A stretch of 64,000 bases of DNA from positions 8,528,777-8,592,776 of the forward strand of contig NW_024037076.1 in NCBI RefSeq assembly GCF_015706575.1, in the 5' to 3' direction. Shown here piece after piece: positions 53,931 to 64,000 of this stretch (positions within the stretch are counted from its first letter, which is position 1; every line of letters starts with the position of its first letter). Source of the DNA: Patiria miniata. Lineage: Eukaryota > Echinodermata > Asteroidea > Valvatida > Asterinidae. The notes under the pieces are model-generated. The model did no database searches. It was not told the DNA's origin and saw only the letters and a program-made list of their open reading frames with translations. The position numbers and the translations under genes are program-made.

Positions 53931-54388
53931 ATTTCTTGGGTTTGTTCATGTTATGTTGTTCTATGCATGTACCAAGTTTCATAATTTTTCGTCACTCGAT
54001 GGCCGAGGTCATGGGGGGGGGGGCGGAATCTGCGTGAGATGGTCAAAACAACCCAGCCCTTTTCGGGCAAAAGTGACATTTTCCCATGTTTTCTTCAGGA
54101 AAACCCATAAATACATTAATAATAACATTTATTATTATGGAGAAACTCTCAACCAAATACAATATGTGCTCACTTGCCTGGAAAATCTTTGCAAACCCTT
54201 CCGAAAGGCAAATTTTAGGTGAAAATGACCCATGAACTTTGACCTCAGGTCAAGGTCACTAAAGGTCAATGGAAAAAATGGCAACATCAATTTTCTTGTT
54301 CTCAGGACTCATAAGATTACATTTATAATGGTTGCCAAAAATTAACATGAAATTTCGACGGGAACCCAAATCTGCACATTGGCCCCCC
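53931..54388 (+). mobile_element. LINE 3' end, third copy
   Basis: It matches 51,849-52,292 and ends GGCCCCCCTACTAC. With the arms at 48,648 and 51,849 this makes three copies of the same tail within 5.7 kb, two direct and one inverted. The whole block is absent from unit 1, which reads AGCAGCAAGTTCC at the junction. Confidence 0.75.
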
Positions 54389-55190
54389 TACTACAAGTTC
54401 CAAAGATAATTATTTTAATGGCAACTTTGAAAATACGGTGGCTTGCACTTTTAATCCTAATGTTGACGTCCACTCGTTTCTCTCAACTCTCATGACAGGC
54501 ATACCGATGTTAAAGACCGTGTTTGCAGGTTATAAGCACCTGTCATATCTGATCTCCATCCCCCTCCTTGTCTACCATCCCACACAGATCTAACAGGGGA
54601 TGGAAACAGCTAAAAAACAGATGTACACTCTAAAGACCTTACTCGTTCTGGATTGTGTGTCACTGCACTTGTTGTTGCACGGTTTAGTTCTGTTTGACGG
54701 TCTGGAATTTGTAAAACCGAATTTCACTTTCATTTTGTCAGACTTTGTGATGTATAAGCCATTGCCCTTTTGATTTTATGTGTTTTTATGTTCTTTTGAG
54801 TTTGATATAGAACTAAAAATAAAAACCGGATATAGCAATTTTGTGGGTAAAAAGAAAGTAAAGTTTTGTGGTTTCAGGTTTGGATTCTGAATCAAGAAAT
54901 TGTGTTTTTAAAGTTGGTTAACCTACTGTGTAAACCTCTCTCGATCCATGTTTTTTTTTTAACGGGGCATCTTATAAATGAATTGAATTTATAAAAAATT
55001 AACAAATTACTCATCAAAATTTACATATACACATAAAAAAAATGAGTATAAAGCATTATAAAAATTGCTACCGTGCTGCAAACCAGGTCATATCTGATGT
55101 ATTATGTTGGAGACTTCCATGCCCCTTATAGAGGAAACAGACCTTTGAACTACATTGGTGTGATTGGCAGAGACACCCAATGTGAAATTG

Positions 55191-55649
55191 AAGACCTAAC
55201 GTACATAATTAGGGATAAAGACACCTGGCGTGGCGTTGTGAACGAGATCTCGGTTGCGACCAGTAGATGATAATAATGATGATGTCCCCTGTATACGTAT
55301 TAAAACCCTGCGAAGCTAAAGTCGGGTTCTGCAACCCGCGGCAAAAGATTGTACATTCTGTCACGTAGGCATTAGCTGCCGCGCAATAGGTCGCTTCATA
55401 TACGGGCTTTGACAGCTACAGCTGTGCAAAACACAAGCACGTGCTCGCTCGCAGGCAGTTACAAATTTAGCTGATTCTTAGTGACAACTCCAAATTATGG
55501 ATCAAGCTAAAGAGGGCATATCTCGAAAGAGAGTCAAGCTACAATTTTGATGTAAAATTTGTGATGTAATAATAATTTGTGATGTAGTAATAATCAACTT
55601 TGATGACCCATCCTCATCTCCCTAAGACACGAGCACATTCATTCCAAAA
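55191..55649. other. No gene seen after unit 2
   Basis: No exon or element recognised. Confidence 0.4.
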
Positions 55650-55760
55650 GTAAGTGGAGTCTGTGGCCAGAAAATGCCTCAGATTGCACCAGATAGCATC
55701 TACAATGCAAACATTTCTCGGGGCTATTAAGCGGCCCCCGGACCCCACGCCTTCATAGTT
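55650..55760. mobile_element. Decayed hAT-like MITE fragment
   Basis: TGCCTCAGATTGCACCA, TTTCTCGGGGC and CGGACCCCACGCCTTCAT match the interior of the element at 39,190-39,285. Both ends are lost. Confidence 0.5.
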
Positions 55761-55854
55761 CCACTATAGGCTATATGATTAAAATACATTATAGTTGAAT
55801 TGAATTTGTATTTTTCGAGCAATTTTTTTTTGAATGATTACAGTGCAAGCTCTT

Positions 55855-56110
55855 AGTCTTCAGGAGTCGGACTTACTGACCCTAACTCAATGAGCCCCTT
55901 ACCGACTTCCATTATAGAACTCTTTCGGGACTCGGTACCCGGCCCACCAAACCTCCTTCCCATCCATGTTACTCGAAAGTCAGGCACCATGAAGGGAGGA
56001 AACGAGGTGGCACCCTCAGTCTTGCTGCCGAGTCAGCAAAAGAACCCCGTACCTATATGCGCCAACCTGGACTTCGCAGAAAGTTTCAACTTGTGAATCA
56101 AACTTACCGA
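55855..56110 (+). repeat. Exon-like dispersed block, copy e
   Basis: A plus-strand open frame begins MSPLPTSIIELF and contains ICANLDFAESF. Start and end resemble copy d (MNPLPTSI..., LDFADNPSS). Followed by a (GACC)n run (56,107-56,131) and a tRNA-like stretch. Confidence 0.5.
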
Positions 56111-56209
56111 CCGACCGACCGACCGACCGAGCTACCTGATGTTGGTAAATGACGAAGGGAAATTAATACTCTTAAACTAAATGGCAAAGCCGCGTGCAAC
56201 GAAAACCAA

Positions 56210-56285
56210 CAAAAAATGACACTCAGTGGGCTCGAACCCCTAACCCTGGGTCCTCTGTCAGACAGCTTAACAACTAGGCTGTTTC
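56210..56285 (-). repeat. tRNA-like stretch of composite repeat
   Basis: The minus strand has ACAGCCTAGTTGTTAAGC and GGGGTTCGAGCCCACTGAG, box A/B-like. Confidence 0.45.
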
Positions 56286-56582
56286 AGCAGGCGCTTTTGT
56301 CCTTGCATGTAAAAGAAACAATTCTTATTTCTGCAGTGGGATCGAGTCACATGGTTGTTCATAGGGGCGTGATAGATGCACCGCGTTATACGAACGAGTG
56401 ATATTACGTAACTCCTTTCTACAATCATTATTTTGTACCGAGCAGTCGACTAATCGTTCCGAATCCACACTTTTTGACCACACAAACAGATTTGTAGTTC
56501 CGAATCCACACTTTAAACAAAAGTGTGACGTCATAGCAATGGTTTAAACTAAACTAAACTCACGATGACATGTTTGACGGGA

Positions 56583-56633
56583 CGACATTTTAACGTGTGT
56601 AAAATCACCCTGATTTTACACACGTCAAAATGT
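56583..56633. repeat. Strong hairpin, about 21-bp arms
   Basis: ACGTGTGTAAAATCA pairs with TGATTTTACACACGT across a two-base loop, with GACATTTT/AAAATGTC extending it. It could be the remains of an inverted-repeat element. Confidence 0.7.
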
Positions 56634-56764
56634 CATCGTTTTTGCTTGACAGCATTATTTGCCTTGCAGGTACATTTACTTCATTAAATGAGCTGCTACA
56701 ATGTTTTGCAATAGTCCCCATTACTATAATTTGGTCCTTTTAAACAGTGCCTTGACTCCACCGA

Positions 56765-57075
56765 AAATCCACTACGACTCTTTGAGAGAATCAATAAACC
56801 CCATTGGAGAGTCACCCTAGCCCCATAGAAAAGTCACCTAAGCCCCATAGGAGAGTCACCTAAGCCCCATGAAAGAGTCACCTTAACCCAATAGTACATT
56901 CACCTCAACCCCATTGGAGAGTCACAGTAAACTTGCAGCAGTGACTCTTCAAAAAGCTTATGAGAGTCATTGTGACTCTGGAAAAGGAGTAAATATGGAG
57001 ACTATTTAACGGAGTCAGTTTTGACAAAGTTGTTGGACTCCATTAAAAGAGTAAGCCCGACTCTGATTTGGCTAT
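56765..57075. repeat. GAGAGTCACC repeat cluster
   Basis: Variants of GAGAGTCACCTAAGCCCCAT recur every 27-28 bp about five times; AGTGACTCTT units facing the other way follow. Probably the subterminal repeats of a MITE. Confidence 0.55.
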
Positions 57076-57218
57076 GAGTGTATGCAAAATCGCCAGTGTC
57101 TTCCCGTGTAGGCAAGTTTCACGCATTTCAACTGCATACAGGTTTTAAATACTAAACAGCATTGTCTGTCTCTATTTTGATATGTGTCAGAGACACTTTC
57201 GAATTTAGCAACAAATTT

Positions 57219-58201
57219 CAGTGTTGGAGTCGAGTCCTCAAAGCCGGGTGCCGAGTTCTCCGACTTCTTTTAGGGGCCGCGTCCAGGGCCGAGTCCAAGT
57301 ACACTGTGACGAGTCCGAGTCCACAGCACCGAGTACGAGTACATTCAAGGCCGAGTACTGGGTCGAGTCCGAGTACCTAAGTCCGAGTCCGAGTCCGAGT
57401 TTGAGTACAATACCAACAAAGTACAAAAATAAATTCAAAAAAATATTATACAATTAAAATAGAATAAAAACAAACATAACATGCATTCCACCCTTCCTTT
57501 CTAACTCAGTCTGGTTAACACTAAACACGTTATAAAAAAAATATTAGTGTGAACAATGTAAAAATAAAAATTAAACAAAATTCATCAAATCAGTGAATGA
57601 CCTGGCAGTTTGTTTTCACCATTTCTTAAAATTACAAGAACAGAAATCATTGATAGCTGAGTAAATACCTGAAGTAGTGGCTATTTTGGAAACCCTTTCC
57701 AGACAACAAACTCGATTAAGTACACAATAACATTTTGTTAATAAAAAATTAACAAAACCAACTAAAGCAAGACTTCAATTGCTGGTTGTTTGTTATTACA
57801 TATTGAAAAAGCCGTGAAGCCACGAGTGAACATATATATGAAGCGTGAGCTTGGCTGGCTCCCGATTCACGAATCCTCAGTGTATAAATTAAAAGTAATA
57901 AACATTGGGGAGGCGGGAACTGGACTAATTAGCCGTAACACAGACTGCAAAGGCGCCATGGTGCACCAGGTTGAGCAATGAAATCGATTTAAAAGCAATG
58001 TACTTGATTTGTACTCCCCAGTACGGGGGTCGAGTACCGAGTACCAAACCGTCGAGTCCGTGCGCAATTCGAGTACGAAGAATCGAGTCCGGGCCAAGTC
58101 CATTTTTTTTTCCGAGTACTAATAGTCGAGTACGGGCCGAGTTCTTGTGTGTACTCGAGTTGTACTTAAGTACGAGTATGAGTACGAGTACTCCAACATT
58201 G
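57219..58201. mobile_element. hAT-like element with GAGTCC/GAGTAC repeats
   Basis: The ends CAGTGTTGGAGT and ACTCCAACATTG are inverted. Dense GAGTCC and GAGTAC motifs fill the first 190 bp and the last 190 bp; the middle is AT-rich and non-coding. CAGTG-type ends with subterminal repeats suggest hAT, but I find no 8-bp target duplication. Confidence 0.6.
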
Positions 58202-58636
58202 AACATTCGTGGCCTATTGCCATTTTGCAATACGCTGGTTGCACGCAAACATTACCGTTGTGATTTTGAATGCATATCAGGAGGCGGGCCTCAAGCCTAT
58301 AATGCACGTCATGCATATAATTTTCCTACATTAGCAGGATTGCCTCCTAATGTATTCAGAATTCATTGGTAGCTGCCTCTCCCCACATTTGAAGTCCGAA
58401 GGACAATGGGGATAGGGAACCACACTATAATGCGAGCAGATTAGTCGATAATTATGCAACTAGATTGCGTATGTCCTGGAGACCAATCAGTGGACGCCTT
58501 CAACACGCGCGTAATGTGAACTCCCCGCGCTGGGATCGCTGGGCAGGGATGGGTTGATGAGCTTCACGGAATCTTGTGAAGAAAGTGGGGATGGTATAGT
58601 GGGTAACTTATGATGACCTTGTTACAATGCCGCAGC
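58202..58636. other. No gene seen
   Basis: Only a short string (GATGAGCTTCACGGAATC, 58,556) recurs, at 63,922. Confidence 0.4.
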
Positions 58637-59080
58637 TGTAGTAAAGCGGTCCGAAATTGCATACGCCGGCGAAATCACGATTTGCATGCCCTCAAATTCT
58701 TCAGTACTTGAGCATATTGTGGGCCATGCACTTGAGGGTTTGTGAACGATCAGGGTGGAGCCGTGCACAGGAATGTGAGCTTGTATTTCTGTGCAATTTG
58801 GATGAAATTGGGACCCCGAAGCGCTCTATTTTTTAATGGAGTGTAGGCACCGTTTTTAAAAATGGTGATGGGCTTCAGGACTATTTTTAGGGGTGATCAT
58901 AATTCGGATGGAAATTTCTCCCCAAATCATCTACTTACTCCCAAAAAAACTGAAAAGAAAAGGAAAGATGATCAAATGAGCTCTAATTTTGATGGTGTCT
59001 CGAACACCATGGAGAGTAACTTGTGAGTGTTTTTCCTGACTTTCTGAGGTTGGGGAACTCATCATGGGTGAGCTTACTGC
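58637..59080 (+). repeat. Dispersed repeat, copy 2
   Basis: Collinear with 27,255-27,680 (see the motifs listed there). Confidence 0.6.
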
Positions 59081-59639
59081 ACCCATAGGGTCACTTTTAA
59101 AAGCGGACACTCATGGAAACTCTCGGACAGTAGGTGGCGCTCTTCATCCCTGCCGACTGACGTGAGACGCTTTTTCCGACAGGCCGATGTCGCCGGCCAG
59201 ATTCTGCTAAGTCACGCGTCCCCGCCTGGCTGGCTCTTAAAATCTCTGGCCGGTTGCAATTTGCCACTCTGCAACACACCCGACACCTGCCCCCCCCCCC
59301 CCAGCAACTATTTTTAAAAGCGATAATTAAAATACACATCGAAAAATAAAACTACCAAGTTGTTGCGAAATACCTTACTAGGATGTTGGTAAACGGCAGT
59401 CTAACGCATCCTGTAAAATTAGGGCACCTGGTGTGAAGTCATTTTCAAGAAAAATTGTACTTTTGTACACATTTCCAAGCCGACCACCGTTGGAAAAACC
59501 GAATTATTTTTCAACTACTGCTTTAAATTTACCATTTTTTTTTCAGTCCAAATTTTGTTTGCTTTTGGTTCCATGTTTATAAACGAGTGCAGGCCAGCTA
59601 GCCTGGTTCCCATACCTTACAATTTTCCGGCATTTTTGA

Positions 59640-59852
59640 TCTATTTCATCTTTAGTGGAGTCAAGGAACCAGACTTCTTGAACATCTGTGTTTTTCTTGT
59701 TTTTTTCCCAGCATTTTAGAGCACCATACTTCAGAAATGTCAGCGTAACAATATTTTGATCTATTATACTAACCCCCCCCCCAAAAAAAAAAAATACTTC
59801 ATTTCTGAAAATTACAGCAAAAGCCAATGATCTACATGTACATTCCCTTTAA
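59640..59852 (-). mobile_element. Partial copy of the TTAA MITE
   Basis: The reverse complement shares AAAGGGAATGTACA, GGTTCCTTGACTCCAC-like and CCAGCATTTT-like stretches with 35,978-36,190. The right edge carries TTAA (59,849-59,852); the other end is not found. Confidence 0.45.
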
Positions 59853-59872
59853 AGAACTATAACATCCTGTAA

Positions 59873-60405
59873 GGGGCCATTCAAAATTCTCAATGTTTTT
59901 AAATTTGGATTTTTTCTAAATTGTTTTGACTCACCTACCCACCCCTATTTTCGATTTGAAAAATAAGATGTGTTATGCAGTATCAAAAATCCAAATACAT
60001 GCGCTTGCATGAACACACATTCGTAAACACCGGCAGTTGTAGACCCCCTTGGTTTTGTACACAAATTTCAATCAAGGACTATCGGTCAATTGTAGACGTA
60101 TTGTTTGTGTCCTTACCCTTTTGTCCTTAGTCCACGATTGCCGGTGTGTAAATACTCATGTACACACAGTACATGTACAGCACGCCCGTCTGTACTGTCG
60201 GTCTGTATTGGGGACAAAGGTGGAAAACAAATGCACGCAAGGAACGCTGGTGCATAGGCAGGTCAAAATATCTAGATTTTAGTTTTTGCTTGCTTTTTTT
60301 TGAAAAGTAAATTGGGATTTTCAATTATTAACCTTGACCCACTCATCCACAATTTGGAAAAAGAAAATCAAATTCAAAACATAGACAGTCTTTGGAATGG
60401 TCCCC
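59873..60405. mobile_element. Foldback MITE, GGCCATTCAA ends, copy 2
   Basis: Left GGGGCCATTCAAAATTC, right GGAATGGTCCCC; the same central inverted repeat (CCACGATTGCCGGTGTG) as the copy at 30,494. Confidence 0.7.
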
Positions 60406-61074
60406 AACAAATAAATTTGCTGGTTTGCTTTTGCAGGCCTTTACACATTTTTGAAAGTTGGTTTTAAATGGCGCGCTTCACTTCTAAACTTGCGCACAAA
60501 ATTCAGAATTAACGATATAAGGAGCGTCCTACACTTAATTCCAGAGTTGAAATTAATTAATTAATTGATTGCTTGATTTGACATGGGCCGATTTTTTGTT
60601 TTTGTGCGATGTCTCATTTGAATGCTCATAGAAGTTGTTGATTTGTTTCGTTTAGTTCTATTTGTAAACAACATAGTTATTGAGGTAAAAGACTTTTTTG
60701 ACACGACGTATGATCTGACGTTGCGCTGGCATATACTATCGAATTAACACTAGCACTGTACAAGAGTCGCCCAGGCGCAGATCCAGGGTACGTGTTCGGG
60801 GGTCACACCCCCCCCCCCCAGCTCTGTCAAAGAGATTGTGCATAGAATTACTTTAAAAATAGTACAATCCCCCTCCCCTCCCCTCTATCTCTCCGACACC
60901 CCCCCCCCAAAAAAAAATACTTGTACCATGACGTCCGACTGTGTACAAAATACGGACAGGACAGAGGCAGCTTGGTTAGGGGGGGGGGGACTTTTACATT
61001 TTTTCCTTTCTATAGTATTTATAATCGTCAGATTTGAACAGCGCACCCATTGAAAGCATGGTGCGAGCCATAAT
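60406..61074. other. G/C-run element remnants, no gene
   Basis: GGCGCAGATCCAGGG (60,774) resembles the left end of the hAT-like MITEs. C-runs (about 60,810 and 60,900) and a G-run (60,980) follow, but no right end is clear. Confidence 0.35.
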
Positions 61075-61985
61075 ATACATCATATCTTTATTTGTTCCCG
61101 TGTAATATTGTATATGGCGTTTCTTACGTCAATTGCAAATTACGCCATTAATAATATTAGTCATATTGATCGAACGAAACTTAATTTTGATTATAGTCAA
61201 TTATCAAATATTCATTGATTTATCATATTATTATAGACCAATGCCTCGTTTTAAATATCATCGTATAGACCTGCCGCGCAGGTGTACATAACAAACTAAA
61301 TCAAAGTGTAATAAAATAAAGGATTAAAAAAAAATCGAACAGTTATGTGCTAGCCAAGCATTCAGGGATCGGTCTGAGCCATAACAATGCCCCAGCCAAT
61401 CCCTTAGGACTCTTCCGGGATCTCGGCGTTCCTGACCAATACACACTTCCTTCCCTATCCATCCATATAACCCCGGAGGGCCAGGCGCCATGTAGAAGCA
61501 AAGAGCTAAGGGAGGAACAGGGCGGAACCCTAAGCCCTGATCCCCCCAGTGGACCACATGCCCTGAACCTGTATGAAAACAGTACCAGCAGCAGTGCTTA
61601 CCGATTAAGCTAAGGGACTGTTGGTATTTTACGACGGGAAATAAAACATCTTAAAAAGATGTACAGAATGCGTGGTTTGAAAAGCAAAAAGTCACCGACA
61701 GGATTCGAACCCAGGTTCCGCGATTCGAGGACGACAAATCTAACCACTAGGCCATTCGGATTCCTTGGAATTCTTTTCAAAAAATATTTGTCTTAATTGG
61801 CAAAAAAACGTGGAACAGGGCTGTGTGCATCTGTCATGGCTCCATGGACGAAAATAAGTCGACAGTTTCGAGCAATAATGAGCAATCTGTTGTCATTTGT
61901 TTGGGCAATTACATACGGCTACCTCGTTAATCGTGAGCGTATACGTGTGCTAAACATACTCATCGTTACCCATCGATCGAAACAC
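61075..61985 (-). repeat. Composite dispersed repeat, copy 2
   Basis: Same order as 3,435-4,340, better preserved in its tRNA-like part: the minus strand at 61,765-61,690 reads TGGCCTAGTGGTTAGA and GGGTTCGAATCCTGTC, good box A and box B. The exon-like block occupies 61,380-61,620 and translates SPDPPSGPHALNLYEN on the plus strand. Confidence 0.55.
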
Positions 61986-62026
61986 CATTAGGTTTTTTTT
62001 TTTAAAGGAATTAGGTGCGTAAATCA

Positions 62027-62440
62027 GGGGCGGATCCAGGAATTTTTGCGGGGGGGGGTTCAGGCCCGTCAGATGTTTGTATCCGATTGATGCAGACAGG
62101 TGGACCGTGTTATAGTTATAATAATTATAAATATATTATGGGTGAAAACCGTGGGAGTCCTCAATCCGCAAGCCAACGTTGGACCACCGGTGGCTGGGGA
62201 GCGGCTTGTCGGCATCGGCACGCAGACCCAAAACATCATCAGTGGTCCGCCAGTGGCGCCCCAAAACCGCCAGCGGACCACCAGCGGCAATCAGCGGCAT
62301 ACCACCGGCGGTTTACCACTACAAAATCGCCAGCGGACCGTTAGCGGCAGTCAGCGGTTTACCATCGGCGGTCTGCCGCTCCAAAACTGCCTGCGGACCA
62401 CGAGCGGCAATCAACGTTCGTCGCTGTCCCCAACAGTCCA
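62027..62440. mobile_element. G-run element enclosing a minisatellite
   Basis: It begins GGGGCGGATCCAGG, then TTTTTGCGGGGGGGGG and GGCCCGTCAGAT as at 3,054-3,122. The right end is not found; the 60-bp minisatellite lies inside. Confidence 0.4.
62259..62430 (+). repeat. 60-bp minisatellite (20-codon unit)
   Basis: Units start at 62,263, 62,323 and 62,383, exactly 60 bp apart, with AAAACCGCCAGCGGACC-like starts. One plus frame stays open through them and reads QNRQRTTSGNQRHTTGGLPL, changing slightly per unit. It is GC-rich against an AT-rich background. Confidence 0.7.
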
Positions 62441-62884
62441 TCTTCTACCTGTATTTTTAAGCAAAATTAATGTCAACAGTACGTTCTCATCCTTAGGCCC
62501 TAAAGGGAATATACATCTTGGGTTTTGCACAAAACCAAAATTAACAAGGACAGCCCAAAACACTAGGGGCGCTGTTTATGATGCATGCCCATCTTTAATT
62601 TATGCATAGCGCTTCGCTCGTACCCGGTACGCCCTCCACGCCCTCCCCCGCCCCCTATCCCTCCTTGCAACCAGGCCCAAGGGGGTAAACATCACGCCCA
62701 CGATGAGCAGTATTTTACTAACATTGTTGAGAGCAAAATGTCTTGTCGAGGAACAGTTGTTGTTGTATTACAAAAAAATAATGTGGCATCGAATTTAATG
62801 ACTTAGACATTCTTATAGTCCAGATTTCGGAATGAAAGAAAGTCACGAAGACGGTGGACCGGACAACGGGTGATACTCAGACTA

Positions 62885-62885
<1 letters not shown>

Positions 62886-62918
<33 letters not shown>
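62886..62918 (+). repeat. Poly-C tract, 33 nt
   Basis: An uninterrupted run of 33 C preceded by the inverted TAGTCTGAGTATCAC repeat end and followed by GCTGAATACGCC. Confidence 0.9.
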
Positions 62919-62919
<1 letters not shown>

Positions 62920-64000
62920 CTGAATACGCCACTGGCGCCGGACACATGAAGAATTTTTACAGAAACATTGGTAACGGTAAATTTCATTTGAATTAAAGAG
63001 GTCTATGTGTTCTTTTTCCTATCCCTTTTTTTACAACTGTCTTCACTTCTTTGGATGCATCATGTTGAAAGAACGTCGTAATGATACACAATGCAGTGTT
63101 AAGTTTGCAAAGCGTTTGATTTTTATTCAATTTCGTTATTCAGTTAGGTCTTATTACAAGTGACAGAAGCGATTTTCTTTTCCCAAATGAAAAATTAATT
63201 ACAATTGTTATGATTGTCCATGTAAGAACAAGCCTTCCAGAGCCGTGTGTAGAGAGAATTGGGACAACTTTGGACAGTTGAACCATAATGGCCGAATATG
63301 TGCACAGTGTAGCGAGCGACTATTGTGTACGAAATATGAGCACTGATGCATAATCCGCAATTTTGTTTCCAACAGTGCGACCCTTACGGGTGCACTCAAC
63401 TAATTCAAGCCCCATTAAAAACAGTGTAAAATCAACCAACTTCGAGGCCAAATAAAATTCAAGCTGATATCACTGGGGTTTCTCAAACAAGCATTTAATT
63501 ATTTTTGTGTCCTTCATCTTTTAATTTCTTTCAAATTTTGTGCAGATTAGCCAGTTACATTTTTGAAAAATTCACACCAAAACGAAATCACATCCCCAAA
63601 ATGTGATAGTTCTCAAGCCTGCATGTAGCAATTTATAAAACTGGCATCCTTCCACTTTCTCAGGCCAGGCAAATATGACACATTTTCAAACGTAATGTTA
63701 TCAAGCCTGCCCTCAGATGGAAGCCCCAAAAGCCAGGGAATTGATCCTTGGCTGTATTTAAACACTTCCAACGTTTTTAAAGCCAAACGGTCTCCGTTTT
63801 AAAAGGGGCACTTTTTATGCTAATGAGCTCGTGTAGAAATTCTCACTTGAATTAGTGCACTGCACCCTTATGTCTTCGGTCGTACCCCCTGCCCTGCAAA
63901 CAGGACGCTGGTATTAAAGGGCTGATGAGCTTCACAGAATCTTGTGAAGGAAGTACAGATTGACATTCGCATGCAGCTAGCGCGCGCTACGCATGATGGG
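62919..64000. other. No gene seen at right edge
   Basis: No exon, RNA gene or element terminus is supported here. Confidence 0.4.

Larger units (their letters stand above)
44400..55190. repeat. Segmental duplication unit 2 (carries receptor B2)
   Basis: The counterpart of 37,600-43,270, enlarged by the MITE at 45,390 and the LINE block at 48,648-54,388. After that block homology resumes with AAGTTCC and AATTATTTTAATGG and runs to GGTGTGATTGGCAGAGA (55,175). Confidence 0.75.

Noticed and set aside
1-64000. Recurrent TAGGCCTA palindrome (for example 37,630, 44,420, 53,690)
   Set aside because: Widely scattered without fixed context; I treat it as genome-wide compositional bias, not a local system.

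Overview
The window is eukaryotic: spliced genes with GT-AG introns, TATA boxes, AATAAA signals, tRNA-derived SINEs, LINE remnants and very many short inverted-repeat DNA transposons (MITEs). Tandem single-exon rhodopsin-class GPCRs, small secreted C-type lectins, and recurrent TAGGCCTA palindromes and G/C-run MITEs fit a marine invertebrate deuterostome, most likely an echinoderm. This is an inference; the sequence does not fix the species.

Layout. 1-2,350: last two exons of an unrecognised spliced gene (+), among paired tRNA-like SINEs. 2,560-5,830: repeats (LINE fragment, composite tRNA-like repeat, foldback MITE). 5,830-21,690: cluster A, four tandem + strand intronless class A GPCRs (6,949; 13,784; 16,288; 20,726). 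Three are intact and the second carries one in-frame stop. Their flanks are shuffled: receptors 1 and 4 share a 5' flank, 2 and 3 share another, and 1 and 3 share a 3' flank. A 1.28 kb solo LTR sits between receptors 1 and 2. 21,690-24,545: almost featureless. 25,165-32,460: two divergent (head-to-head) two-exon C-type lectin genes, the second with a 2.7 kb intron full of MITEs. 34,270-55,190: a tandem segmental duplication carrying cluster B, two - strand intronless GPCRs (40,514-41,674 and 46,726-47,886) with glycosylated N-termini and an NRM in place of DRY. The second unit is split by a 5.7 kb block of LINE sequence with inverted 3' arms. 55,190-64,000: no host gene recognised; nested MITEs, minisatellites and a second copy of the composite repeat.

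The genes look like a sensory/neuropeptide-type receptor and innate-recognition neighbourhood in which gene number changes fast by duplication, conversion and transposon-assisted rearrangement. Paralogous empty sites date several insertions relative to the duplications. Identity statements are by eye; no alignment or database search was run.
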